Assembly (NCBI RefSeq): GCF_002999335.1
Contig: NW_020312771.1
Location: 87,045-151,044, forward strand
DNA length: 64,000 nucleotides
Direction of reading: 5' to 3'
Origin: Cyclospora cayetanensis
Lineage: Eukaryota > Apicomplexa > Conoidasida > Eucoccidiorida > Eimeriidae
The first letter of the stretch is position 1; every line of letters begins with the position of its first letter. This document shows positions 12,721 to 24,600 of the stretch, in pieces. The position numbers and the translations under genes were made by a program. Under the pieces are notes generated by a model. The model was not told where the DNA came from and did no database searches. It saw only the letters and a list, made by a program, of their open reading frames with translations.

Positions 12721-14722
12721 GATTCTGGGGTTAGAAGGCAAGGTGGCTCCCCAGCTGGTTCATAAATCCCTCGAGATCTTGCCCTTCCTTACGGCCGACG
12801 TGGTCAGCGTAACCTCATCGATGCGTCCCCAAATATTTACCAAGCAAAAATATCACGCATGTTTAACAACTATGGAGCTGCCGCGCTCATTCTAGCTTTC
12901 AAGCCGCCCTCTGCAGCCCCAACACCCCTTGCGCCGTCGTGTGCTTCCATTGGCAGAGTATTTTTGATAATGAAAATCAGATCACTGTGTTGCCCTATCA
13001 CTATGTCAAAGTCCAGAGTGCGGTTGTAGGAAAACCTGATATTCCACTAAATCCACATCCACTGGGTGCGCAGTAAGTAGCTGCACCAAACCAAGCGGAG
13101 CGGCACCACCAGATTTAACGCTCCGTCTACGGTTGATTTACGCGTTGAGGGCTTTTTAAACGAGCCCCAAACGTGGCGTGCCCGCGTCTCACCAAGTTCC
13201 TGACAAAGGGGCAAATAGTGTGGGCTTGGCGGCACCCTCTAAGCACTACGCGATTTCCGAGCGAGTTGCAAGTAGCATTTACCGCACATGCACAAAATGT
13301 TGACTTCTTGTCTGGTTCATTGAGCCTTCAAAGGCTTTGAGGGCTCTATAGTGAGCGCTGTTCTAGTTTCATTGTCAAGAGAATTCACACATCTTCTAGG
13401 AGTTTGCTTGTTCCACAGCAGTCATACATTGAGGAGAACACTGGCTTCTAGCGAAGTGTGTGGACCATCCGCAGTTCTCCTTGTATCGGCGCATTCCCCA
13501 AGCATCCATCTTTTGCAGAAGTCAGTGAGACTGGTACCCAATACTCACAGGAGCATGCTAAACGGAGAGGCTTCAGGAGCACTTATAGCTCCCCTTTACC
13601 GCCCCAGCTCATAGTTATGCAGATATGACAAAATGCAACTGCTTCACAACACTTTCCCCGGTAATTTCACGGGAGCACAAAACTCTGCATGATAGGTCTA
13701 GTGGCTTCACAGATTGCTCGGAAGTGTGCACGTAGTACAACCCTGTTCAGAATTTGTTCAGACAACCCACATACTACCGTAATGTGCGCACGACAGCAGC
13801 CGCATGGTCTTTCAGACGAACGAAGCCTCTTCCTTTGTGTCGAAGTCTCGTCAAAAATGCAAGAGTGTATTGGGGGTGCACTAACGTAGAATGTACCTAC
13901 ATAAGACATGGGGCACACACACACGCCAACCAACTACCACGAAGGCCCTAACTTCAGCCAAAAACTATCATCAAATAGGGTAAGATTTAGACATTCTTTG
14001 ATATTTGGTCCTCTCTGAAGCGGAGAAGGCGAGAATCGGTCATACAACCTGGTGCCCGCAAATTGCGTTAGACACAGTGTAAAGCTGCTCTCGCATAACA
14101 GTGCGCATTCTTACTACGACTTCTACATTTTGAATTATAAATAGCTACCCTAAACTCGGACTCAGTTTGGATTGTAGTTGAAAGAGCAAGGCCACGCTGC
14201 CCGCATAGTATTTACCATCAACGTCACCCACAGGAGGCGCGTTCGAGTTTCTTCTGGGATAAATGTGAGCCTACTACCTGAAAGCCAATGCAGGTTAGTT
14301 CACTATTTTTGCCGAAATATAATAAACAAAACTAGTCTGTTGTTTATGTCTTAGACTTTTCTTTTGCAAGCCAGGGTTGCATTTTCTTGCTTCTCCAACT
14401 CCAAAAGGAACCACTGCGCGCATGCATTGGCTTTCCTCCCTCGGTAGGGTGCGAGCGTGCAACGTCAATTCTTGCTGAATAATACGCATCCTCCTGAGCT
14501 CTGTCAGCCTGTACATGGCCTAGGCCAGCCGACACCAATCTCAGTCGGGCTTGCGCGAATAGCAGCTGCGTGAAGGCGCGGGGACTCACTGCCCATGTAG
14601 CAAGGCTACGATTACTTTATATTCGTCATTTTCCGCGCTCCGGAGCTTTTCTGTAGCTGCGGAGCAGTGCCTGATACAGCACACTTTGAACAAACTAGCT
14701 GTTCTTCCGCCATCATTGCTTA
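12721..14722. other. Gene-free stretch upstream of PP5, retroelement side
   Basis: No coding frame or RNA gene recognised. The left part (to about 14.3 kb) has the same AT-richer, repeat-like character as the pol relic and would be the gag/protease/5' side of the minus-strand element. The last few hundred bases before 14723 should hold the PP5 promoter and 5' UTR. Confidence 0.4.
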
Positions 14723-17700
14723 ATGGCGGAGGGCAGTGGTGCTTCAACCCAACCTTTCAAGCAGGAAGAGGAGAATACAAAGAGAGCTGAGATGGCGGTA
14801 GACGGAGGCGGTACATGCACTACCAATGAATCTGGCAAGGTAGCGCACTGTGAGGTAAAGGATGACAAGGCCATCGCCGCAGTCCTTGAGAAGGCAGACG
14901 CTTTCAAGGCAGAGGGCAATGGCTACTTCAAACAGCATCAATATGCGGAGGCTGTTACCAAGTATTCTGCTGCGATCGATACGATCGATGACGCACCTGT
15001 GGACCCCAGGGAAACTCAGCTGCACGTGTATCTCTGCAACAGGGCATTCGCCCACTTGAGGTTGGAAAATTTCGGTACGTCCCTTAGACGCATGACTCGC
15101 GTCGCGTCGCTAGATGCTTTTGCCTGATGACAGATCCGTGAATTCGAAGGCGAAGCCGTAGATGATTTGTCCGGAGTTGCCAATGTGCAGGCGCAATCCA
15201 TGGGACGCGCGCAAAGCCAACAGTGCACCCATACCATCTGAATGCGCTCGGTTTGAAGACTACATTTCCCCTTTAATGCTGCTTAACATGCTATTACTGT
15301 CACAGGCTCGGCTATCATCGATGCGGAACGCGCCCTGGAACTGAACCCGCAGTTTTCGAAAAGTTATTACCGTCGCGGCACCGGTTATTTCTGCCTTGGG
15401 AACCTCAAGGCAGCCCAGCGCGGTAAGATGCACTGCCAAAAATCACTGCAGAGAGCATTAGTGGCGAAGGGTGGCTAAGTCTCAGCTCCCATTTAAGGCG
15501 ACTACCGAATACGAATGAAGGCGTACACTGTCAAACTTCCACGGTCGCGGATGATCCTTGATAGTACAAAACTCAGTGCATGCAGGACTTTTGTTGATGC
15601 TGGGAGCACGAGTTCTAACTAAAGGCGAATTGTATGGCGTGCCTCTCTGTATGCTTGCGCCGGGTTTTGTGGTGTGCTTCAGACTTCGAGAGGGTGTGCC
15701 AATTGCGTGGAGGGAAGGATGCAGACGCTTTGGCACGCTTGAATGAATGCAAGAAGCAGCTACGTGCCCAGGCGTTCGCGGCAGCGATTCGCACGAGGCA
15801 AACAACGCCGACATACAAGCAGGTAGTTGCCGAGGGTCTGGAGAAATTGTTTCCAGTGCCTGCGGATTATGCGGGACCTGTTTACAAGAAAGGCCAAGTC
15901 GACGCAGAGTTCTTGAAATCCTTGGGAGAGTGGCTCGAGAAGCCAGGTAATAGGTTGCACCAGCAGTACGCGTACGCAATGGCTGTGGACTTCATCGAAG
16001 TTTTGGAGCCGTTGCCTTCATTGGTGAATCTGGAAGTTCCTTCTGAAAAGGAAATCACTATCTGCGGTGACGTGCACGGACAGTTCTATGACCTTTTGAA
16101 TATATTTAAAATCAATGGCATGCCCTCTGAGGAAAACCCGTATCTCTTCAATGGAGACATTGTCGACAGGGGCAGCTTTTCCGTCGAGGTGAGTGGGTAT
16201 ATCACACCTGCTGAATGCTGGCATTCAGCATTCCATCTCGACAAGTGGCAGCGCTTTTCGCTTTTCGGAACATCCGATTAACATGCTGCATGGGGGAGTG
16301 GAGCTGCACTTACCAATGTTAGGTCATGTACGGTATTATTGTGTTTTCGTAGGTGGTTCTGATGATGGTTGCATGCAAGTTGGCATATCCGGATCACATG
16401 CACATAACTCGCGGGAACCACGAGACCAGCGAGATGAATGCCATGTACGGCTTCAAGGGAGAAATGTTGAGTAAATATGATGAGCGTTTGTACCAAATCT
16501 TTTGCGAGGTAAGCGGAGCAGTGAAGCCAGGGGATGCTGCCTTCTCCTACCTGCTTGTTCTGTGGACCGGGTAGGTAGTTGAAGGAATGGATACGCCTTT
16601 GATGCCTTTTTTATTTCTGCCGTCGGCCCCTGGCGGAAGCTGAGCGGCCTTGAGTCGGCTGTAGGGATGCTGATGTTCAGGCATTTCGCTTGCTGCCGCT
16701 GGCGTTCGTGGTGAACGACAAGGCTTTTGTGGTCCATGGAGGCCTCTCGCGTCTTGAAAACGTCACACTGGAGGATATTCGCAAGATTGACCGCAACAAG
16801 GAGCCCGGTTCCGATAGTACGTGCTAGTCCTTTATCGTTGTCTTGCTTGAACTGCTGCTTATGCTTCTTTATAGCAGCCATTGATGATCCATCTGTACGG
16901 CTAGATTCTTTTTCTTGGCGAGTAGACCTAGCAGCTGCGCGTCTGTGCGTTTTGGGAAGCAATAGCAGACGTATTCCACATAGCCGATGTGCTGATTGGC
17001 TCCCCTTTCATTCGCGTTTCGCCGTAAGTCGCCTTTGTTGTCACGACGAGTGCTGTTCGCAGTTTTGATGACGGATCTGCTGTGGTCCGACCCGTCTCCC
17101 CTCCCGGGTCTGACACCCTCTAAGCGGGGTGTCGCCAGTCAGTTCGGCCCAGATATTACTGAAGCGTTTCTCAAGAGGAACAACTTGGGCTTTATCATCC
17201 GTTCACACGAAATGAAGGAAGAAGGATACGAGGTTGAGCACAATGGCAAACTGGTACGAATCCAATGATCGTCCGCTGCTCCCTGTTTCTGGTATTCTTG
17301 CTCCTACATGTTTCTTCGAGTTAATCAAAATATATGCTGTGTTTCGCATTGTGAATTGTACCTCGAAATAGTTGGGCGGAGGGCCCTGCAACCCCCATGA
17401 TCAGAGGAGATGGTCGTTGAGAGAAGAGGCGGTACATAGAAATGCATGCACATATCGCTTTTTTCCTGTGTCCGCCTGTCCTCAGATTACTGTCTTTAGC
17501 GCTCCAAATTACTGCGACGAAATGGGCAACAAGGGAGCTTTCATCAGGTACGTCCGCATTAACACTCCACAGATTCTCGAATGCATCGAATGCTTCTTTA
17601 AGACGCTGTTTCCCCGGCTTTTCTTTCGTGCACTAATTAGGCCGCGCGTGAGGGTAAATGAGGTACAGGGGCTTTGCTTGTTCCGTGCCTTGTTGGGAAG

Positions 17701-17854
17701 TTGAGGGTTCCTTGTATTTTAAATATATATTTCAAATATTTTCTGCAGGCTGAAGGGGTCCGTCATGGAGCCACAATTCCATCAGTTTACGGCTGTTAAG
17801 CACCCCCCGGGCCCGGCGATGCAGTATGCAAATCGCATGCTGAGTTTCATGTAG
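14723..17854 (+). CDS. PP5: Serine/threonine protein phosphatase 5 (TPR-PP5)
   Basis: Eight exons (14723-15074, 15306-15422, 15683-16188, 16353-16508, 16681-16816, 17063-17253, 17486-17547, 17749-17854) give 541 aa with exact phase at each junction. An N-terminal acidic/Ala stretch precedes TPR repeats ([36 protein letters not shown]), the region that binds Hsp90 in PP5. The PPP catalytic domain has all metal/phosphate motifs: [13 protein letters not shown] (usual F replaced by I), GNHE, VHGG and IIRSHE, then [11 protein letters not shown]. The C-terminal region ([11 protein letters not shown]) matches the autoinhibitory helix. Expected role: Hsp90-linked dephosphorylation of client and cochaperone proteins in cytosol and nucleus. 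Slightly longer than animal PP5 (about 500 aa) because of the N-terminus. Start ATG sits just after a short noncoding leader. Confidence 0.97.
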
Positions 17855-18655
17855 GAAGGGGTATTTTCTCTTGGCATGTAGGTTATGCACTAGCTGCTAG
17901 AAGGCCGTTTTTCTGGCTATATATAAGAGTTGCCGAACAAGAAGAGCGTCACTATGACCTCTTTAGTAAGCAATCGCTGCTCCCTGCATGGAAGTCCTTG
18001 GTTCCCGAGCCGGCTCTGGCAGGGAGGGACGCGGCACGCAGTTTGTGGGCAGACCCAGGCTCACTGCCCATCGAAGCATCGGAGCCAGCCACCAGCACCC
18101 CATGATGTACTACCTGCTGGAATATCTGTGCATGGTAGGCCATAACAAGCGCCGAGCGTGCGTTCTTTTGTCGGATTTGAGCGCAAAAGCTTAAGGGATT
18201 TGGACTTAGGGGCTATCAGTTGGGACACAGCTCTGCTTCATCCATAAAACTGGTGGCTGCAAAACGCAGGGCCAGCGACTGTCTTCCAGATGTGTTTCAA
18301 TTGGTTTTTGCCCGAACGAAAAGCACAACGGCCCATGCATACAGAAAAATATCCGTAGAATAATACATACATGCATTCGGTTAGCGAAGAGTCGGGGCCG
18401 TAGTCGTTGAAGCACATTCTAGCACGGGAGAGGCCGGGGCCGTAGGCACAACGATAATGGCAGTCTGTGCCTTTTTGCCACTCCCGTTCGATAAGATATT
18501 TTCCCTGAAGGCCGCCTATGGTGTGCTTGGTGTGGTCATGTTCATGTGGCGGTATGTACATGAACTCGCAAGGATATAGCCGTGCACATTGTGTGTTGGG
18601 CATGCGAGCCAACGCTACACACTTCAAATAGTCCTTTGGCCGCCTGGGGTTTCTT
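17855..18655. other. Tail-to-tail spacer between PP5 and the ERMP1-like gene
   Basis: About 800 bp that must hold both 3' UTRs. No coding frame recognised; a TATATATAAGAG tract lies near 17918. I see no RNA gene. Confidence 0.6.
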
Positions 18656-21600
18656 TTAGTCGAAAGCGAAAGCCGCTGAAAAGGGGGCAGCGGGCAATAC
18701 CCATTCAGCCGCGTCTGCATAGCTGCCCGCGGCAGTAATGTGGGGCGGTAGCTTACCGAGCAGCGTCTTCCAGAAGACGCCAGAGCCACTGGATGCCCCC
18801 ATGGGTGCGCTGTCTGTGCGTGCCTCGGCTGCAGCGGCGGCTGTGCTGAGATCGGACTTTGCCGGCAGCCTCGGCTGCTCTATCATGGGTAGGCCAAGAA
18901 GGTAAGAATGCACAGACCTGAAGAGGGGCGTCTGCAAACAGCCAGTATTGGGGGTGACGGCATCAAACACAGCAGAGCGCGTTGTGAAACGCACCTGAAG
19001 ACACATACCAACGACAGAGCTGTCTGAGGAAATTAGCCAGCCAGCCAGCTGCCGCTCATGTCTTCTGGGAATAGGGCCGCCTCAAGGCGCACGGAAGGGA
19101 GTTATGCCCTGTGGAGGCGCTGCGGCCTTCCGAAGGCCAGTTGCCTCTCGACAGCCAAATTTGTGCTCAGCTCCCATCAGAAGGGTTTTTCGCATTCAGT
19201 GCACTCAAATAAACAAGGGTGAAGCTATTGCCAGGAGAAGTTGCCAGAGGGGCGTGCTGACATGGAGCCATATGACGCACACGTACACTAATTCTACCAC
19301 GGGCAGCATCTATAGATACACATCACAGCCTAAGAGCCGTGTTTTCGCCCCGTCAGCACACATGCGAACGTGTAGTTGATTGCATAGAATGCACCGTCGC
19401 GTAACTTTGGCGCTTTTAAAGCCTTCAGGCCTATGAAAAAAGAGTAATCGGGAGAGCTCACGGGTTCGTTTCCCTTGAAGAAGAACTCGAGTTTTGTCTG
19501 CACCGGTGGGAAGGGTGATGTGATGGTTACGACATAACATTCGCACTTTTTGAGTTTCTGCAGAGGCGCCTGGTTTTGCAAATTCCACCGAACCACCTTG
19601 TCCGCCGGGAGGGCAAGAGTCAACAAGGAGGACCCCCCGATGAGCAGCGTGAGGCGCGTCTCATCTTGCGCGTCACTACAGAACCACAGCCGACGCGTTA
19701 ACACACCCAAACACAGAGCCATAAACAAAGGCACTCAGGAAAAGCTGGAAGGCAGTCGAGACGGAAGTTTCAGATTCGCAAAGGAATAACGGGAGGGACA
19801 ATGGCCGCGCTACGAGCAGCGCAGCCTCCCAAAGTAACAGAGAAAGTAGGTAGAATTCCCGAAAAACAGGAGACAATAATTTTAAACGAGATGCATTCGA
19901 GAGGCCAGCCAGTTGCGGAGGAAGGGAGAGAAAGGATGGAATAGAATGGATACAAGCACGCAGCACGTATGATGAGCGGCGTTGCCTCTCCGAGGGGTGC
20001 CGCCTGGCGTCTTGAATAGAGACCCCTGCTTGCACGTGCTCCTGGAGAGGGCCATAGAGGGCGACCAATGCTGTCACGGATGGTGAAGGGACGTGTTTTT
20101 CACGCACTTGTAGTGTATTGCCACTTGGCCTCGGATGCCCGGACTGTACACGTGAGGAGCTCCTTCATTACCCAGAGGAGCAGGCGGTGGAAGAAATTCC
20201 TGCAGACACCCCAAGGTTCTCCACAGCCGGCTCCACATATGGAAGATGCAGGATGGTTGCAGGAGAAAGCCTTCCACGCCCTATCCGGAAAAAGACTGTA
20301 CATTACATGCACCGCCGCAAGCGGCCGCACGCGGGAGAAGAAACTCGCCGCGCTTGCCGGCCTGCAGCATCCGATCGGCGATCTCAAAGTCTACTCAGTG
20401 AGGTCAGGGTATTCAAACGCGGCGAATACGTATACCGAGGGGGTGCATATGTGTTTATGTGTGTTTACGTACACACCTGCGCATTCGTATAGACACTCCA
20501 GTGAGTGCGATGTGTACTCATGCGAAAGAGGTGTGGGAGGGCCAGAGGTGCGTCCTGCCTCGGTGGTTCTTCCTTCACGTAAAATGCAGGCAGGCTCTTC
20601 TTTTTCTGTAGAGGGGGCTGTCGCGCCCTTTCTTCGGCTGCGGCAGGAGGAGCACAGCTGCTCGCTCTTGCCGCTGCGGCAGAGGCTGCTTCTGCAGCCA
20701 AGGAAAGGGCATTCGTTTGCTCGGCGTTGGGAAGTATGGAGCTTTGGCTGGTGCATACATCTCCACGACTGGCAGTATCGGATTCATGTTGGGATGAGGC
20801 TGCATGCGCGGGCCGAAAGCCTTTGTCTGCATCCCCCGCGCTTGCTGGCTGAGCTGCTGTCGCTTCCGCTGCTTCTACTGCAGCACGGATGGCAGAGAGG
20901 ACAAGGTCCGTGTCTGCTGCTGCCGGATTCCAAAAGACTTGGGGGCCTAAGCCTAAGACCGCCACGCCTTGGGTTGAGGACCGCACGAGCTTTTCCGTAT
21001 GATTGGTCGTTGTTAGGGGTTGCACCTCTGGAGGAAACTGTGACTGGCTTGCTTCTGTGGTTGGTTCTACTACCGGTGATTCTTCTGCAGTGCCCGTAGA
21101 TAAGGTGCTGCTGTCCTTCACGACCTGCGCTGCAGTCCCGGGAGGGCTGCTGCTCTGCTGCAGGAGCGCGACAGCTGTGACTTTCGACTGCCGGAACGCA
21201 ACAAAGTGCAGCTGCAGCGGCCGCTCAGGGGAGAAAGGGAAGGAGGGGGAAGGTAGAAGGAGCCGCTGGAGGCTCTCCGGAAGCAAGCCAAGGAGAGATC
21301 GGGCACGAGCGCCGAATAAGCTGAACGGCTGCAGCAGCCTTTGCTGAGGAGGCAGTGCCGAGGCAGTGCCGTGTGGATCCTGAATGCCGATGGAAACCTC
21401 TCCACTGTAGGGCGGGACCGACGGAGAGCTCTCCGTCCGTCCGAAGTGCAGTGGTAGAGGGACAGCAGGCGCCTCGAGCAAGAAAACAGAGACAGCGAAG
21501 GACACTCCAGCAGCCGCCACAGCAGCTGCCAGCATCCAGAGTTTCCTAGTGACGCGCATTTCCCGCTGGAGCCCCTGAGCAAGCCGAGCCGACGATGGAT

Positions 21601-24600
21601 CCGAGTTTCGCCGCCGCGCTTCTGCGTGGCTCGCGTGAAAGAGCGGAGGACATAGGACGGCTGGCAGCAATAGCCACACAGGCAACAGCACTCCTAAAAT
21701 TAGGAGCACGTCCGCGAAAAGTAAAGACTCGCCACTGCGTCCAGCCGGCCCGCTGAGGCCATCCAGAAGCGCTAGATAGGCCTACACGCACAGATGCACA
21801 CATATACACGTGCAACATACACATATCCACACACGCGCACATATACACATATACACACGCACAGATAGACTCGCATACGCACACACACACGCGCGCACAT
21901 ATACACACAAGTTCATACATATACACGTACACGCACAAATGCATACACATACACACACACGCACATATACGTGGACATGTACACGCACGAATGCACACAG
22001 AGCAGAAAGCGCTTTAGGTTGAAGCAACTCGCGCGGTCACAGGAGCCGCTTTAGTGCGGGTTTGCACCAAGAGAGGACTCGGTCTCCAGGCAAGGAAGAT
22101 TCTCTAACGTGCGTATGGGCAGGACAAAGGTATGGGGATGCACCCTGCATGACCATGTGTGCGCTTCCGCGGTGGAAGGCGCTTCTTAGTGGAGCTGCAT
22201 CTTGTGTGCTCGAAAGCGAGTAGCAAGTGCATTCGCCATAACAGCGAACGGCAAAGAAGGCTGCCAGCAGCAGCTGCTAAGAAAGATAAGGACGCCGACT
22301 TCCCGACACATTGTTACCGGTGAAGCGAGTGGGCAAAGCAACCATTACTCCACCGGTGCAAGCAGGCAAAGGGGGCACACCGCAAAACGCTGGGCGAAGA
22401 AGATACGAGGAATGAGAAATAGGCATACAGAAATATGTCGCAGAGGAAAACCACCTGTATTAAGGGATAAATGGAGAGCACGAACCTGAAAGAGGAGGGT
22501 AGACGGGACAGCGGCGCCGACTGCGTCAACTGCCAGCAACAAGCAGCCCCTCTTGAGGGTTACTCTATGAGAGCTGTTTTCGTTGTTCTGGTTGGCTGGG
22601 TAAATATACCAAAAGAGCAGGAGGGCGACTCGAGGCACCAGCAGACCCAAGACCAACAGGAGCACGTAAAACGAAACAAAGAGTTCTGCGTGCATTCCCA
22701 GCGCAACGTCTCGGGAGGATATTTTTGTCGGGAAGCTCACGGCACTACTGGCAACGACTGCCATCACATTTCAAACAATTGCCATGACTGGGGAAGGGGC
22801 AGAGGGGAGAGCAACGGCCGGCGTCCGTGCCACCTTCATCGTCATTTTGCCCCACCCCTACCCAAAAGGCTTAGACTGGTCTTCAGCGTTCTCTGGGCAG
22901 GAAGGGAAGAGGGTGAAGAGAGAAGGAGAGCGACAGACAAACACACAGAAGGATGGAACAGGAAATAACGCACGTATACTGTAAGCGGCAACTGAGAGAG
23001 TCAGGAGTGTTACGAGGGGCACCTCCCGCGCTGCATGGGCACATAGAAGGGGCTGTCGATCAAACGAAAAGCGGCTTCTCAGCCTGCAGCACCAAACGGC
23101 ACAGGGCGGCACGCAGACTTTCGCAGAGCGAAGGAGGTGAAACTGGTGCCCAATAGGCGACTCCGGGAAGGACGAATGAAGGGGGTGGCAGCAGCAGCAA
23201 GAACCCCGTGCGGACGGAAGCAACCGCAGTCGTACTTGCGGAAGAAGGTCCTGTTCCAGCACCAAAGAAATGCAGCAAACCCTAGGAGGCATCGGCAAGC
23301 GGCTGTAGGCGGCCAGTGTACATAAAGGAGGCCGTACAGCTGCAGCAGCAGGGCACCGAGCGCCGAGCCGCAGCAGGCAGCACACAATGCAGCAAGACAG
23401 CTGCATCCAAACGTCAAGCTCCCAAGCATTATGAGCGGTGCAGACGTTTGGACCCCCAAGACGCTGCGTTGCAGGAAGGCACATAGCAGCAGCAGCAGCA
23501 GCGCAAGGGCCGCCAGCGGTACAAAGGCTTCCCAAGGGATTACGAGTAGCTGTCTGCCCAAGACGTCCTGATAGAAGGGGACGCGAGGGGCTGCCTGGTG
23601 GCGTGCATCGCTTGCTGCCGCCAAGCCACTGCGCGCCTTAGCCGCTATACGCAGCAGAGGGTGCAACAAGGCGAGGATCATCTCGCCAGTGTGCTGAAGC
23701 GATCCAGGCTGCATGCTTTCCAGAGTATCTCTGGTCGTGTGGTAACTGGCTCCCCCTCCGATCCATGCCAAATCAAGACCTCCCGGCACTTGCAGCACTT
23801 CGGACCATATTCTGCAAAGATATTCAGCAGCGAGGAGAACGGAGGAAGGCACGAAGCCTGCCAAGCAGTAAGTTACGCCACCGCACGCAAAAGCCTTCCA
23901 ACCGGCCCGCTCCCTCCTCCTTCCCCCTCCATTTTCAACATTCCCAAATGAGAACATGCTGTGCGGAAAGACGTAAAGAGGCCTCGGACGCCCCCACATC
24001 CGCGTCTGCTCCCGCAGCACAGGGCAGCACGGCACTGGCGGCATCTCACCGGAAGTCGGTCTCTCCGGGAAACTGCCCAGAATTCCAGACGTCTGCGGCA
24101 ATGCAGCAGACATGAGGGGCGGGGAGGTTACCGACGGCCTGGAGAGTCTCTGCAGACAGGCGTGGTGGCATCTGCGGAAGAGCGAAGAAAGCGGCAGCAT
24201 GTTGGAAAAATAGAAATTACACGCTCAGTCTGCCAGCCGCCGCGCCTCCGGTCCCTCGAAGACAACTAGAGGGCGGACACTAGGAGGACCTCAGGGGATC
24301 GCTCCGTTCCCCCTCGCCACGAAACACAACAGGGTATTTTTCATAGAGCCCTCTACGTCTGTTCATACGTGCACGGCTCCACATCATTCACATGTCTCTA
24401 TGGCGAAAGCTACACAAACAACACCCTTGTACATTGGGATTCGAATAATACGCATGTGGGCACATTTGATGCAATAAAGATAAAGGGCATTGGCATTCGC
24501 CTTCGTACTCGAAGGGGCATGGGGGTGCGCGCTCCGCATACATGGGCAGAGCTGAACATGTGGATGAAGCACACGAGGTCTTCTACGTGGGGAGATGCCC

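Noticed and set aside
20118..21099. Long plus-strand frames (up to 343 codons) opposite the ERMP1-like gene
   Set aside because: Antisense shadow of a CAG/GCT-rich coding exon; no domains.
21782..22027. Cys-rich minus-strand frames such as VYVRVCVCVCICAC
   Set aside because: Pure translation of a TG/CA microsatellite in an intron.
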